A stretch of 64,000 nucleotides of DNA from Microbacterium sp. T2.11-28 (lineage in GTDB: Bacteria > Actinomycetota > Actinomycetes > Actinomycetales > Microbacteriaceae): NCBI RefSeq assembly GCF_950097975.1, contig NZ_CATNHF010000012.1, positions 310,001 through 374,000 of the forward strand, read 5' to 3'. The position numbers and the translations under genes are program-made. Positions within the stretch are counted from its first letter, which is position 1, and every line of letters begins with the position of its first letter. The notes below the pieces were generated by a model. The model saw nothing but the letters and a program-made list of their open reading frames with translations. It was not told the origin of the DNA and did no database searches. Positions 37,161-46,200 of this stretch are shown here, piece by piece.

Positions 37161-37747
37161 TCGGCGCCGGTCTCGACGTCGGACGCGGCGTCCGTCTCGA
37201 AGCGCTGACCGACGACCACGGCCGCGGGCGCCGAGACGATCGCGTTCTCGGGCACGTCGCCGCGCACCACGGTCAGGGGCGAGATCACGGCCGAGCGCCC
37301 GATGTGGGAGCCGCCCAGGACGACGCAGCGCGACGTGACCCACACGCCGTCCTCGATGACGATGGGCTTCGTGATGAGGCCCATGTCGGTGCGGAACGCG
37401 TGCGCTCCGGTCGTCATGTACGTCTCCTGCGAGATGGACACGTCGCTGCCGATGGTGATCCGGTCGCGGTTGTGGAACCACACCCCGTCGCCGATCCAGC
37501 ACCGGTCGCCGATCTCCAGGTTCCACGGCGACTTCACCCGCAGGCGGGGCCGCATGACGACGCCCGTGCCGATCTTCGCGCCGTAGCGGCGGAGTGCCCA
37601 GGCGCGCAGGGCGGAGCTGATCTGCAGCCGGTTGGAGACGAGCAGGAGCTCCACGAGCGACCAGCTGAACGTCACCCACTTCGGCTTTCGGAGGGGCTCG
37701 GGGGCGCCCGGCGCCAGCGAGAGGTCGATGACGCGTGTGGGTACCAT
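37157..37747 (-). CDS. Hexapeptide-repeat acetyltransferase (WcaF type)
   Basis: This 196-residue left-handed beta-helix protein has imperfect hexapeptide repeats (IGDRCWIGDGVWF, ITIGSDVSISQ, IVIEDGVWVTSRCVVLGG, HIGRSAVI). The opening VTFSWSLVELLLVSN and YGAKIGTGV match the colanic-acid WcaF acetyltransferase group. It probably acetylates a sugar of the repeat unit using acetyl-CoA. The conserved acyltransferase His is present in TGAHAF. It is the first gene of the five-gene glycan unit ending in the polymerase. Confidence 0.88.
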   Translation of the reverse strand: MVPTRVIDLSLAPGAPEPLRKPKWVTFSWSLVELLLVSNRLQISSALRAWALRRYGAKIGTGVVMRPRLRVKSPWNLEIGDRCWIGDGVWFHNRDRITIGSDVSISQETYMTTGAHAFRTDMGLITKPIVIEDGVWVTSRCVVLGGSHIGRSAVISPLTVVRGDVPENAIVSAPAAVVVGQRFETDAASDVETGAE

Positions 37748-37827
37748 CCCTCTTTTGTACCGACGCGTCGGCGTCGGCGCCAGCCGAGGGGCGGCTCCCG
37801 AGGCGGATCGGGAGCCGTGCGGCGAGG

Positions 37828-38550
37828 TCAGCCGCCCAGGCCGCGGAGCACGCGCACGGCGATCGCGCCCTGCCCGTCGGCGTCGATCCTGCCCTGGTCG
37901 TCGACCTCTTCGTCGGTGACGGCGGACGGGGAGAGCAGGCTCACGAAGCGGATGTCGGCGTCTGCGGCGGCGGCCTTGAGGATGCCCTCGATGGTCGTCA
38001 CCTCCGGCGTCGCCGGGGAGGTGGCCGCCGGGCCCACGACGACGATCTGCGCCGACGGCAGTCCGACCTGGAGGGCGGTGAACACCGCGACGGCGCGGTC
38101 GCGCAGCTCGCTGCGGGAGACCGAGGCGTCGGCGACGTCGGCCGAGATGATCACGAAGTCGGCGTCGGAGGCGACCGCGTCGGGCACGGCGTCGAGGATG
38201 CTCGGGCAGAAGTCGGTGTCGCAGGGGCTGACGTCGGCGCCGGTCGCGAAGCCCGCCCCGTCGACGGACAGGTCGACCAGCACCGCGTCGAGGTCCGAGG
38301 CGACGAGGTCCTGCCAGGTGCGGCTCACGCCCTCCTGCGCGCGGGCCGCGGGGTCGTCGCCGAGGAAGGCGACCGTGGTCACGGCGGGGTCGGGATTCAC
38401 CGCGCTCGGCGGCGTGACGCCCGAGCCGTTGCCCTGCGCGGAGACCGAGTCCACGGCGTACACCGCGGCCGCGCCCGCGACCACGGCGAGGAGCAGCACC
38501 CCGCCATAGGCCCAGAGCCGGGACCGGCCCCGAGTTGAGAACGTCGCCAT
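37828..38550 (-). CDS. Membrane-anchored SGNH-like protein with lost catalytic residues
   Basis: This 240-residue protein has an N-terminal membrane helix (about 12-35) and an extracytoplasmic domain. The domain can be laid over the SGNH hydrolase fold: TVAFLGDDPA where the block I GDS would be (Asp65 for Ser), DFVIISADVADA where the GxND block would be, IVVVGPAA, and a late DDQGRIDADGQGAIA where DxxH is expected. All catalytic positions are changed, so it should be inactive as an esterase. It faces the Wzc-like kinase gene across an 85-bp divergent promoter region. A glycan-binding or accessory role is inferred. The family assignment is tentative. Confidence 0.6.
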   Translation of the reverse strand: MATFSTRGRSRLWAYGGVLLLAVVAGAAAVYAVDSVSAQGNGSGVTPPSAVNPDPAVTTVAFLGDDPAARAQEGVSRTWQDLVASDLDAVLVDLSVDGAGFATGADVSPCDTDFCPSILDAVPDAVASDADFVIISADVADASVSRSELRDRAVAVFTALQVGLPSAQIVVVGPAATSPATPEVTTIEGILKAAAADADIRFVSLLSPSAVTDEEVDDQGRIDADGQGAIAVRVLRGLGG

Positions 38551-38578
38551 GGGCACTATCCTGACATAGCCCGCCACG

Positions 38579-38607
38579 GGTCTCAGGCGACGGGGATCGC
38601 TGAGACC
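38579..38607. promoter_or_regulatory. Inverted repeat in divergent promoter region
   Basis: GGTCTCAG (38579-38586) and CTGAGACC (38600-38607) form perfect 8-bp arms; inside, GCGA and TCGC extend the stem past a one-base bulge to a six-base loop. It lies 28 bases before the tyrosine-kinase GTG and 28 bases from the SGNH-like start. It could be an operator shared by both genes or a 5' leader hairpin. Confidence 0.5.
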
Positions 38608-38635
38608 GGGCCGGACACGAGGGAGGGGGTGCGGG

Positions 38636-40030
38636 GTGATCCGTACGGAGACACTCGCACTGTTGCGTTCACGCTGGCTGACGATCGTCGTCTTCGTGCT
38701 GGTCGCGATCATCGTGGCGGCCGCGTACGTCGCCTTCAGTCCCCGCGAGTACAGCGCGAGCACGCGCCTGGTCGTGAGCGCCTCCACCAGCAGCAACGGC
38801 TCCGACCTCGCGCAGGGCGGGACGTTCGCCCAGCAGCAGGCGCGCAACTACGCGAACATCGCGACGAGCGACGTGGTGCTGCAGCCGGTCGTCAACGCCC
38901 TGGACCTCGACATGACCGTCGCCGCGCTCGGGCGCAAGGTCTCGGCCACCATCCCGCTCCAGACCTCGATCATCACGATCGAGGTCACCGACTCCAGCCC
39001 GGAGCGCGCCGCGACGATCGCCAACTCGGTCACCACCAGCCTCGCCAACGCGGTGGGCAGCCTGGTGCCCGCCGACGCCGACGGCCGCGCCCCCGTGAAG
39101 ACCGAGATCGTCCACCGGGCCACCGTGCCCTCGCGGCCCTCGTCGCCCAATGCGACGGTCGCCCTCGGCGCCGGGGCCCTCCTCGGGCTCGTCGCGGGGA
39201 TCGCCTACGTGATCATCGCCCGCCGGGTCTCCTCGCGCGTGCGCACCGCCGGCGAGGTCCGCCGCCTCGCTCACGCACCGGTCATCGGCACCGTCCGCGA
39301 GGACGACCCCCGCGTGCGCGGCGTCATCACCGACTCGACGAGCCGTTCCGTGCGGGCGGAGGAGTTCCGGCAGATCCGCACCAACATCTCCTTCCTCCAG
39401 GCCGGCAACGCGCACAAGGCGTTCGTGGTCACCTCCTCGGTGCCCGGCGAGGGCAAGAGCACGGTCTCGTCCAACCTCGCCGCCAGCCTCGCGTCGATGG
39501 GGCGCTCGGTCTGCCTCGTCGAGGCCGATCTGCGCAAGCCGTCGCTGGCCGGGGTGCTCGACCTCGAGGGGAGCGTCGGCTTCACGACGGTGCTCGCCGG
39601 CGAGGCGACCCTCGACGACGCGCTGCAGCCGTGGGGGAGCTCGGGGCTGCAGGTGCTCCTGTCGGGCGAGCTGCCGCCCAACCCGAGCGAGCTGCTGAGC
39701 TCCGAGGCGGCGACGGAGATCATCGCCGAGCTGCACGAGCGCTTCGAGGTCGTCATCGTCGACTCGCCGCCCATCCTGCCGGTCACCGACGCGGCGATCC
39801 TGGGCAACCTCGTCGGCGGGGTCATCCTCGTCGTCGGGCTCGGCCGCGTGCGCGAGCGCGAGCTCGCGGGCACCGTCGAAGCGCTCGCCGTGGCTCACAC
39901 GCCGCTGCTGGGCGTGGTCACCAACTTCGCGCCGGCCAGCGCCGGCGACGTCTACGGCTACGGCGCCCCGCCCGAGCCGCGTGCCGCGGTGACGGCGCCG
40001 GCCGCCGCGACGGCGGAGACCGAGCGGTAG
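38636..40030 (+). CDS. Wzc-like polysaccharide co-polymerase/tyrosine autokinase
   Basis: This 464-residue protein has an N-terminal Wzz domain bounded by two membrane helices (about 11-33 and 177-200), and a cytosolic BY-kinase domain. Walker A is SSVPGEGKSTVSSNLA (about 264-279), Walker A' is VCLVEADLRKP and Walker B is VVIVDSPP. The C-terminus has only two nearby tyrosines (VYGYG) in place of a long Tyr cluster. Such proteins control chain length and export of exopolysaccharide through cyclic autophosphorylation. The start is GTG after GGGAGGGGG. The phosphatase gene begins six bases after its stop. Confidence 0.94.
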   Translation: MIRTETLALLRSRWLTIVVFVLVAIIVAAAYVAFSPREYSASTRLVVSASTSSNGSDLAQGGTFAQQQARNYANIATSDVVLQPVVNALDLDMTVAALGRKVSATIPLQTSIITIEVTDSSPERAATIANSVTTSLANAVGSLVPADADGRAPVKTEIVHRATVPSRPSSPNATVALGAGALLGLVAGIAYVIIARRVSSRVRTAGEVRRLAHAPVIGTVREDDPRVRGVITDSTSRSVRAEEFRQIRTNISFLQAGNAHKAFVVTSSVPGEGKSTVSSNLAASLASMGRSVCLVEADLRKPSLAGVLDLEGSVGFTTVLAGEATLDDALQPWGSSGLQVLLSGELPPNPSELLSSEAATEIIAELHERFEVVIVDSPPILPVTDAAILGNLVGGVILVVGLGRVRERELAGTVEALAVAHTPLLGVVTNFAPASAGDVYGYGAPPEPRAAVTAPAAATAETER

Positions 40031-40036
40031 CCGGCC

Positions 40037-40588
40037 ATGGCGGCCCGTGGCGGCATCCTCGTGGTGTGCACGGCGAACCGGGCCCGGTCGCCGATGGCGG
40101 AGCTGATGCTGGCGGCGACCTTCGCGCATGACCGCACCGACGTCGAGGTGCGCTCGGCGGGCACGCGCGCGGAGGAGGGCGAGCACGTCACGCGGCACAC
40201 CCTGCAGCTGCTGGAGGGCCGCGGGATCGAAGCGGCGGCGTTCCGCTCGCAGCCGCTCACCGCGGAGCTGGTCGCCTGGGCCGACGTCGTGCTCTGCGCC
40301 GAGCGCGCCCACCGGGCCGACGTCGTCCGGCTCGTCCCCCGCGCCCACCGCAAGACGTTCACCCTGGCGCAGTCGGCGCGACTGCTGGCGGTCGCCGACG
40401 TCCCGCGCGGTGCGTCCGCGGCGGAGCTCGCCGACGCCCTCGCCTCGGCGCGAGGGGTCGTGCCGCAGAGCCCCGACGACGACATCGCCGATCCCGCCGG
40501 CGGCACGACGACCGACTACGAGCGTGCGGCCGACCGCATCGCGTCGGCCGTGCGGGCGCTGGGCGAGGCGCTGCGCGTCCGCGGCTGA
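40037..40588 (+). CDS. Low-molecular-weight protein tyrosine phosphatase
   Basis: This 183-residue cytosolic phosphatase has the P-loop CTANRARS (Cys11, Arg17) right after the first beta strand, and a late DDDIADP segment supplying the general-acid Asp. It is longer than the usual 150 residues because of an Ala-rich helical region (about 115-145). It should dephosphorylate the adjacent Wzc-like kinase, the usual pairing in exopolysaccharide loci. A hairpin terminator follows. Confidence 0.93.
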   Translation: MAARGGILVVCTANRARSPMAELMLAATFAHDRTDVEVRSAGTRAEEGEHVTRHTLQLLEGRGIEAAAFRSQPLTAELVAWADVVLCAERAHRADVVRLVPRAHRKTFTLAQSARLLAVADVPRGASAAELADALASARGVVPQSPDDDIADPAGGTTTDYERAADRIASAVRALGEALRVRG

Positions 40589-40635
40589 TCCCGCACCGAC
40601 GAGGATCCCGGGACGACTTCCGCGCCCGCACGACG

Positions 40636-40680
40636 ACGCCGCCCCGGGGATCCCCGAAGGGATCCGGGCCGGGGCGGCGT
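40636..40680. terminator. Strong bidirectional hairpin terminator
   Basis: Perfect 12-bp arms ACGCCGCCCCGG and CCGGGGCGGCGT enclose a second 7-bp stem (GGATCCC/GGGATCC) with a CGAA loop. It lies between the convergent phosphatase and GH71 stops. No long U-tract follows, which is common in high-GC genomes. Confidence 0.85.
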
Positions 40681-40698
40681 GCTCGTGCGGCGCGGCGC

Positions 40699-42921
40699 TC
40701 AGTCGCGGCTGGTCGCCGCCGCGTACAGCAGGTTGACGATCTCGGGCGACGAGACGACCGGCTCGTCGGTCGTGGCGGTGGCGAAGACCGCGCCGTCGCG
40801 CGCCGCCGAGGCGGACACCTTGCCCGTGCGCAGCGGCACGGTGTGGGCGCTCAGGCCGGCCGGCGCGTCGATGGTGTGCGTCGCCGAGCCGACACGCAGG
40901 GTGACGGTGGCCGGCTCCGTGAGCATCGTGACGACCTCGACGGTGTCGCGCGGTGCGGTGGTGTTGCCGCCGAGCGTCGCGTTCAGGGTCACCGGCGGAA
41001 GGAGCGCGGCCGCCTTGTACGACTGGGTGCGGTGGGTGACGATGATCTCGTCGCCACGCAGGCCCGGAGCCTTGCCCGTCTTGAACCACGAGGCGTAGTA
41101 CGCGCTCAGGTCGAGGAACGCGGAGCCGTGCATCTCGGACGCGGCGAAGCTCGTCGCCTCGCTGTAGTCGTTCCACGTGATCAGCTGCGCGAAGTCCGCG
41201 TCGTTCGAGATCGCGCGCTTCCAGGTCGCCCGCAGCGTCTCCGTGTTGGCGGCCTCGGCGTAGACGCCCGACTTGTGCCGCACGTCCTGCACGGCGATCG
41301 GCTCGATCCACTTCATGCCGAGCGCGTGCGCGAGGTCGGTGCGGTCCGTCGCCGCGGCGGCGGAGTCGGGGGAGCGCTTGCCCCAGTTGCTCGCCGCGTA
41401 GGTGAACGGCGCGAACGTGCGGAGGTTGGCCTCGGAGGAGTCGAGGAACACGGCCACGAACGCCGCGGAGACGCCGTGCGTGTTCTTCAGCGCCGCCATG
41501 ATGTCCTTCCACCAGGACGCGGGCTTGCCCTCTGCCTTGAACGAGGACAGCAGCACACGACCGTCGGACAGCTTGTACGCCGCCTTCGACTTCATGAGCG
41601 GGGCGATCGCGGCGGCGACCGTGGCCGGCGAGGCCTTCGCCACGCTCGAGGTCGCATCGATGTTCGGGATCACCGTGAAGCCGTCGGAGCGGCCGGCGGC
41701 GGCATTGGTGAGTCCGACGGTGCGGTCCCAGTTGCCGCCGGACAGGCTCAGCACGTCGACCATGAAGCCGTCGACCCCGGCGGCCGCGGCGTCGTCGATC
41801 TCGGCGTTGAAGTCCTTGGTGCGCCAGTCGCCGCTCAGCGGCGCGCGGGTCTCGGGACGGTCGCGCAGCAGCCCGCTGTACGCCGCGTGCTTGCCGTTCT
41901 CGCCGCCGACGGTCAGGTAGTTGCGCGCGTAGTAGTCGCTGTCGGCCGACAGGTTGTCGAACGAGACCGGGTACGGCGGGAAGTAGTGCGCGAAGACCTT
42001 CTTGGCGCTGGCTCCGACCCCGGGCACCGAGAACGGCAGCTCGTCGCTGCCCGCGGAGGGCGGCGTCGTGGCGGTCGGCGTCGGCGTGGGCTTCGGCGTG
42101 GCCGTCGGGGTGGCGGTGGGCGTCGGACGCGGCGAGGGCGTCGCCGTCGCGGTCGGCTTCGGCGTGGGCGTGGGCTTCGGCGTGGCCGTCGGGGTGGCCG
42201 TGGGCTTGGGCGTCGCCGTCGGCGTGGCGGTCGGGGTCGGCCCGGGGGTGGAGCTGCTCGTCGTGTAGGTGATCGTCAGCTTCGGCGGGGCGGAGCGCAG
42301 GTTGATGAGCGTGCCGACGGCCGGCTGCGAGTAGCGCAGCTCGAAGGAGGTCGCCCCCGTGGTCGACAGGGCGCCGGAGGTCGCGAGGGGGATCGAGATC
42401 GTGCGGCCCGCGACCGCCTTCACGGTGCTCGTGCTGACCGCCGCACCCAGGCGCGCCGGACGGTTCGCGTTGGTGAGGGTCTTCGGCGACCAGGTCGTCG
42501 CCGCCGGGTAGACGAGCACCCCGCCCTTCGTGGCCTTGGTGGAGCGGATGTTCAGCGACAGCGTGGCGGCCGTGATCTTCGCTCCGTCGGGGAGGGAGGC
42601 GGTGGGGAACGTCAGGTAGCCGGCGTCGGCCGCGTACGTCGTGCTCAGCCAGTAGGCGTTGCTCTTGGCCGTCTTCGGCGCGCGCGTCGTCGTCCATCCG
42701 CCGGCGGTCGCGGTGAGCTCCACCGTCTGCGTCGTGGTGGCCGCCGAGGCCGGCGAGGTGATCTCGTTCACGACGGCGGGCGCGAGCAGCGCGGCGGCCG
42801 AGAGCACGGCCAGCACGCGCGCGGCGCGGCGACGGCGGCGGTCGCGGGCCGTGAGGCGTCGCGAGCGGTCGCGGAGGGTGTCGGTGGGTACGGTCGGGGT
42901 GGGGGTGTGGCTGGGGGCCAT
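40699..42921 (-). CDS. Secreted GH71 alpha-1,3-glucanase with N-terminal DNRLRE domain
   Basis: This 740-residue protein has an Arg-rich start followed by a hydrophobic helix ending ASPASA, a signal peptide. Residues about 62-220 form a DNRLRE/CBM96-like beta-sandwich with the NRP signature. Residues about 222-287 are a Pro/Thr-rich linker. The GH71 catalytic domain (about 295-650) shows FAHYFPPYPVSF, GFMVDVLS (Asp389) and ITWNDYSEA (583-589), matching the family's WNDYGES site. A small beta domain closes the protein. GH71 enzymes hydrolyse alpha-1,3-glucan (mutan, fungal wall). Beside an exopolysaccharide locus it may trim matrix or attack fungal walls. The ATG at 42921 is chosen because it starts the signal peptide; the ribosome site is weak. 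Confidence 0.88.
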   Translation of the reverse strand: MAPSHTPTPTVPTDTLRDRSRRLTARDRRRRRAARVLAVLSAAALLAPAVVNEITSPASAATTTQTVELTATAGGWTTTRAPKTAKSNAYWLSTTYAADAGYLTFPTASLPDGAKITAATLSLNIRSTKATKGGVLVYPAATTWSPKTLTNANRPARLGAAVSTSTVKAVAGRTISIPLATSGALSTTGATSFELRYSQPAVGTLINLRSAPPKLTITYTTSSSTPGPTPTATPTATPKPTATPTATPKPTPTPKPTATATPSPRPTPTATPTATPKPTPTPTATTPPSAGSDELPFSVPGVGASAKKVFAHYFPPYPVSFDNLSADSDYYARNYLTVGGENGKHAAYSGLLRDRPETRAPLSGDWRTKDFNAEIDDAAAAGVDGFMVDVLSLSGGNWDRTVGLTNAAAGRSDGFTVIPNIDATSSVAKASPATVAAAIAPLMKSKAAYKLSDGRVLLSSFKAEGKPASWWKDIMAALKNTHGVSAAFVAVFLDSSEANLRTFAPFTYAASNWGKRSPDSAAAATDRTDLAHALGMKWIEPIAVQDVRHKSGVYAEAANTETLRATWKRAISNDADFAQLITWNDYSEATSFAASEMHGSAFLDLSAYYASWFKTGKAPGLRGDEIIVTHRTQSYKAAALLPPVTLNATLGGNTTAPRDTVEVVTMLTEPATVTLRVGSATHTIDAPAGLSAHTVPLRTGKVSASAARDGAVFATATTDEPVVSSPEIVNLLYAAATSRD
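42060..42256. repeat. In-gene tandem repeat encoding a Pro/Thr linker
   Basis: Imperfect repeats built from GGCGTGGG, CTTCGGCGTGG and GGTGGCGGT pieces encode about 65 residues of alternating Pro, Thr, Ala and Lys between the DNRLRE and GH71 domains. Such repeats can change length by slippage without breaking the frame. Confidence 0.7.
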
Positions 42922-43294
42922 GGAGTCATCCGCTTCGAGCGTCTCGGCACCACGCGGTGTGGGATCGCGGTGCCGGAGGTGGGCAGGTTCGGGTTGCTGT
43001 AGCCATCGCTGCTGGGGGGCGGAGCATAGTGCATCGTGCGATGGTGTCCGATCAGTGTGGCTCGGCTCCGGAGCGCGGTCAAGTTCCTTTATGAGAGTCC
43101 TCTCACGAATTTCCTCCGCAACGACTTCTCGACGAGTGGTATACGGATGGCATCGAGGTGTGCTACGTTCTCCGGCGTACCGTTTGGTCACTCGACCACG
43201 CCGATCATGGGGAACGGCGGATACGGTGCACGTTCGCCGTACCGGTTAGGGGTAACCGAGGCGGACGGGGGGAATCTGGGGAATCGGGGAACCG
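42922..43294. promoter_or_regulatory. Divergent promoter region with several repeat motifs
   Basis: No gene is seen in this 373-bp spacer between the GH71 and giant LamG genes. It contains a TGAGAG-TC-CTCTCA inverted repeat (43092-43105). An imperfect direct repeat occurs at 43165-43187 and 43230-43250, sharing ACGTTC and GTACCG. A perfect palindrome GGTTAGGGGTAACC lies at 43244-43257, 37 bases before the LamG ATG. A GGGGAA ribosome site precedes that ATG. The left part (42922-43080) shows nothing distinctive. Confidence 0.5.
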
Positions 43295-46200
43295 ATGCGT
43301 ACACGCATCTTTGCCAGCGCTGTTGCTGTCTTCGCACTTGTCGTAGGGGTCGTCGTCGCCACGCCGGCGTCACCCGCACAGGCCATCACACCGGGTGTCA
43401 CGTTCAGTGCGGACAATCTCGGCACATGGCAGACCAACGGCGTCGTGCGCGCCGTGGCCGCCTCCCAGGGGAAGGTGGTGGCGGTCGGCGAGTTCACGCA
43501 GATCCGCCCGGGCGCGGGGATGAGCGGAACCGCTCGGAACGTGGCCGGCGTCGCGATCTTCGAGGCCGACACGGGTGCACCGTCCACCTGCCAGCTGCCG
43601 GCGGCCCTCAGCGGCGGCACGGCACGCCTGTACACCGCCGAGGCGTCGCCCGACGGGTCGACCGTGTTCATCGGCGGCAACTTCAACAGCATCGGCGGCG
43701 TGTCCCGCACCCGCATCGCCGAGATCAACGTGCAGACCTGCGCGGTGACGAGCTTCAACGTCAGCGGTCTCTCCTCGTTCGTGTACTCGCTCGAGGTCAC
43801 CGCCGACGCCGTGTACTTCGGCGGCCTCTTCCAGACCGTCGCCGGCCAGCCCCGTCGCAGCTTCGCCAAGGTGAACCGCGCCGGCGTGCTCGACCCGAAC
43901 TGGGTCGCCGACGCCGTGGGCAACATGGAGACGCGTCCCGAGCCCGGCATCGAGTGCCGCACCACGGCCGACGCGAACTCGCGCGGCCTCGCCATCGCCG
44001 CCTCGCCGGACGGCTCGAAGATCGCGCTCGGCGGCTCCTTCTACACCGTCAACGGCACCAACACCCACAGCATCGCGATCGTCGACGCCGCCACCGGCGC
44101 CGTGACGCGGGCGTACCCGAGCAACCCGCTCAACTGGGGCGACGGCAGCAACTTCATCCACCCGTGCTCGATCACCAAGGCGATCGTCAGCGACGGCACC
44201 TCCTTCTACATCGGCAACGAGGGCAGCGGCGGCGGCGTCTTCGACGGCGCAGCCCGCCTGAGCTGGTCGACCGGCAACCAGGAGTGGCGCGACACCTGCC
44301 TCGGCGCGGTCCAGGCGCTCCAGCTCGACAACGGCAAGCTGTTCCAGGCGCACCACCACCACGACTGCTCCTCGATCGGCCTGTACCCGGACGGACGCCG
44401 CATCTACCTGAGCGTCACCGACACGCAGGACCCGCAGCAGAAGCAGCTGGGCTGGTTCCCGACGCTCAACGACGGCACCGGTGAGGGCATCGGCGGCCGC
44501 GGCCTCGCGGTGGCCACCAAGAACGGCCAGAAGTACCTGTGGGTCAGCGGCGAGTTCACGTCGGTCAACGGCGGCGCGCAGCAGGGCCTCACGCGCTTCG
44601 GCACGACCGACACCGGCAACCCGCCCACGCCGACCATCAACGTCCGCGCGGTCACGCCCGGTGCGCTCCAGATCGTCGCGCGCTCGGTGTACGACCCGGA
44701 CGACTCGCCGCTGCAGTACATCCTGTACCGCAACAACGTCCAGCTCGGCGACCCCGTCAGCGTGGAGACCAGCTGGTGGACGCGTCCCCAGGTGACCTTC
44801 GTCGACTCCACCGCGACTCCCGGTGTCAGCTACTCCTACCGCGTCCGCGCGGTGGACGCCGCCGGCAACCAGAGCGCCCTCTCGGCGGCGCAGAACGGCG
44901 TGGCATCCACGACGGCGTCGAGCTACGCGGCGACGGTGATCGAGGACCAGCCCGACCTGTACTGGCGCTACGACGACTCCGGAGCCTGGGTCATCGACCG
45001 CTCCGGCAAGGTGGGCTCCGCCAAGAACGGCATCGCGCAGAACGGCGTGACCTACGCCGCCGGCGCGATCCCCGGTGACGGCAGCAGCAGCGCGGTGTTC
45101 GACGGCGCGAGCCAGTACGTCTGGAACGACCAGATCGCGACCGGACCCTCGACGTACACGATCGAGACCTGGTTCAAGACGGCCTCCACCACCGGCGGCT
45201 CGATCGTCGGCTACGGCAACGGTCGTCCGCGCACCGACAACGGCAACGACACGATGAGCGGCAGCTACGACCGCATCGTGTACATGGAGAACGGCACGGG
45301 CCGCATCCGCTTCGGAATCTACAACGGCTCCGTGCGCACGCTGCGCTCCGACCTCGCCTACAACGACGACCAGTGGCACCACGTCGTGGCCACCCAGAGC
45401 AGCGCCGGCATGCGCCTCTACATCGACGGCGCCGAGGTCGGTCGCAACAACGTGACCAACGCGCAGGCGTACTACGGCACGTGGCGCGTCGGCGGCGACA
45501 ACCTCAACTCGTGGCCCGACAACGGCGGCAGCAACAACACCGCGTCGCGCTTCTACGACGGTCAGCTCGACGAGACGGCGATCTACTCGACCGCGCTGAG
45601 CCAGAACCAGGCCATCGAGCACTTCCTCGCCGGCGGCGGGGAGATGGACCTCAACGAGGCACCCGCGGACGCCTACGGCGCCGCCGTGTTCGGCGACAAC
45701 CCGACCTCGTACTGGCGCTTCGACGAGGCGAGCGGCTCGGTCGCGGAGGACTCCTCGTTCCTGGGCGCCCGCGACGGTGTCATCGGCTCCGGCGTGACCC
45801 GCTTCACCGAGGGGACGAAGATCCCCGGTGGCGCGGTCACGACGCCCGGCACCAACAACAGCGAGGGCAGCGGCCTCATCCGCACCGGGCTCGTCGCGGC
45901 ACCGTCCGAGTACTCGGTCGAGTTCTGGGTGAACACCACCACGACCGTGGGCGGCAAGATCGTCGGCTTCGAGAACAGCCCGACGGTGAGCGGCAACTCT
46001 TACGACAAGCAGATCTACATGCTCAACGACGGGCGTCTGCGGTTCGGCATCTACAACGGCGCCGTGCAGTCCGTGACGACCACCTCGGCCCTCAACAACG
46101 GGCAGTGGCACCACGTCGTGGCCACGCAGAGCTCCGCGGGCATGCGCATCTACGTCGACGGCGCCCTCCAGGGCTCCAACGGCGTGACCAACAGCGAGAC

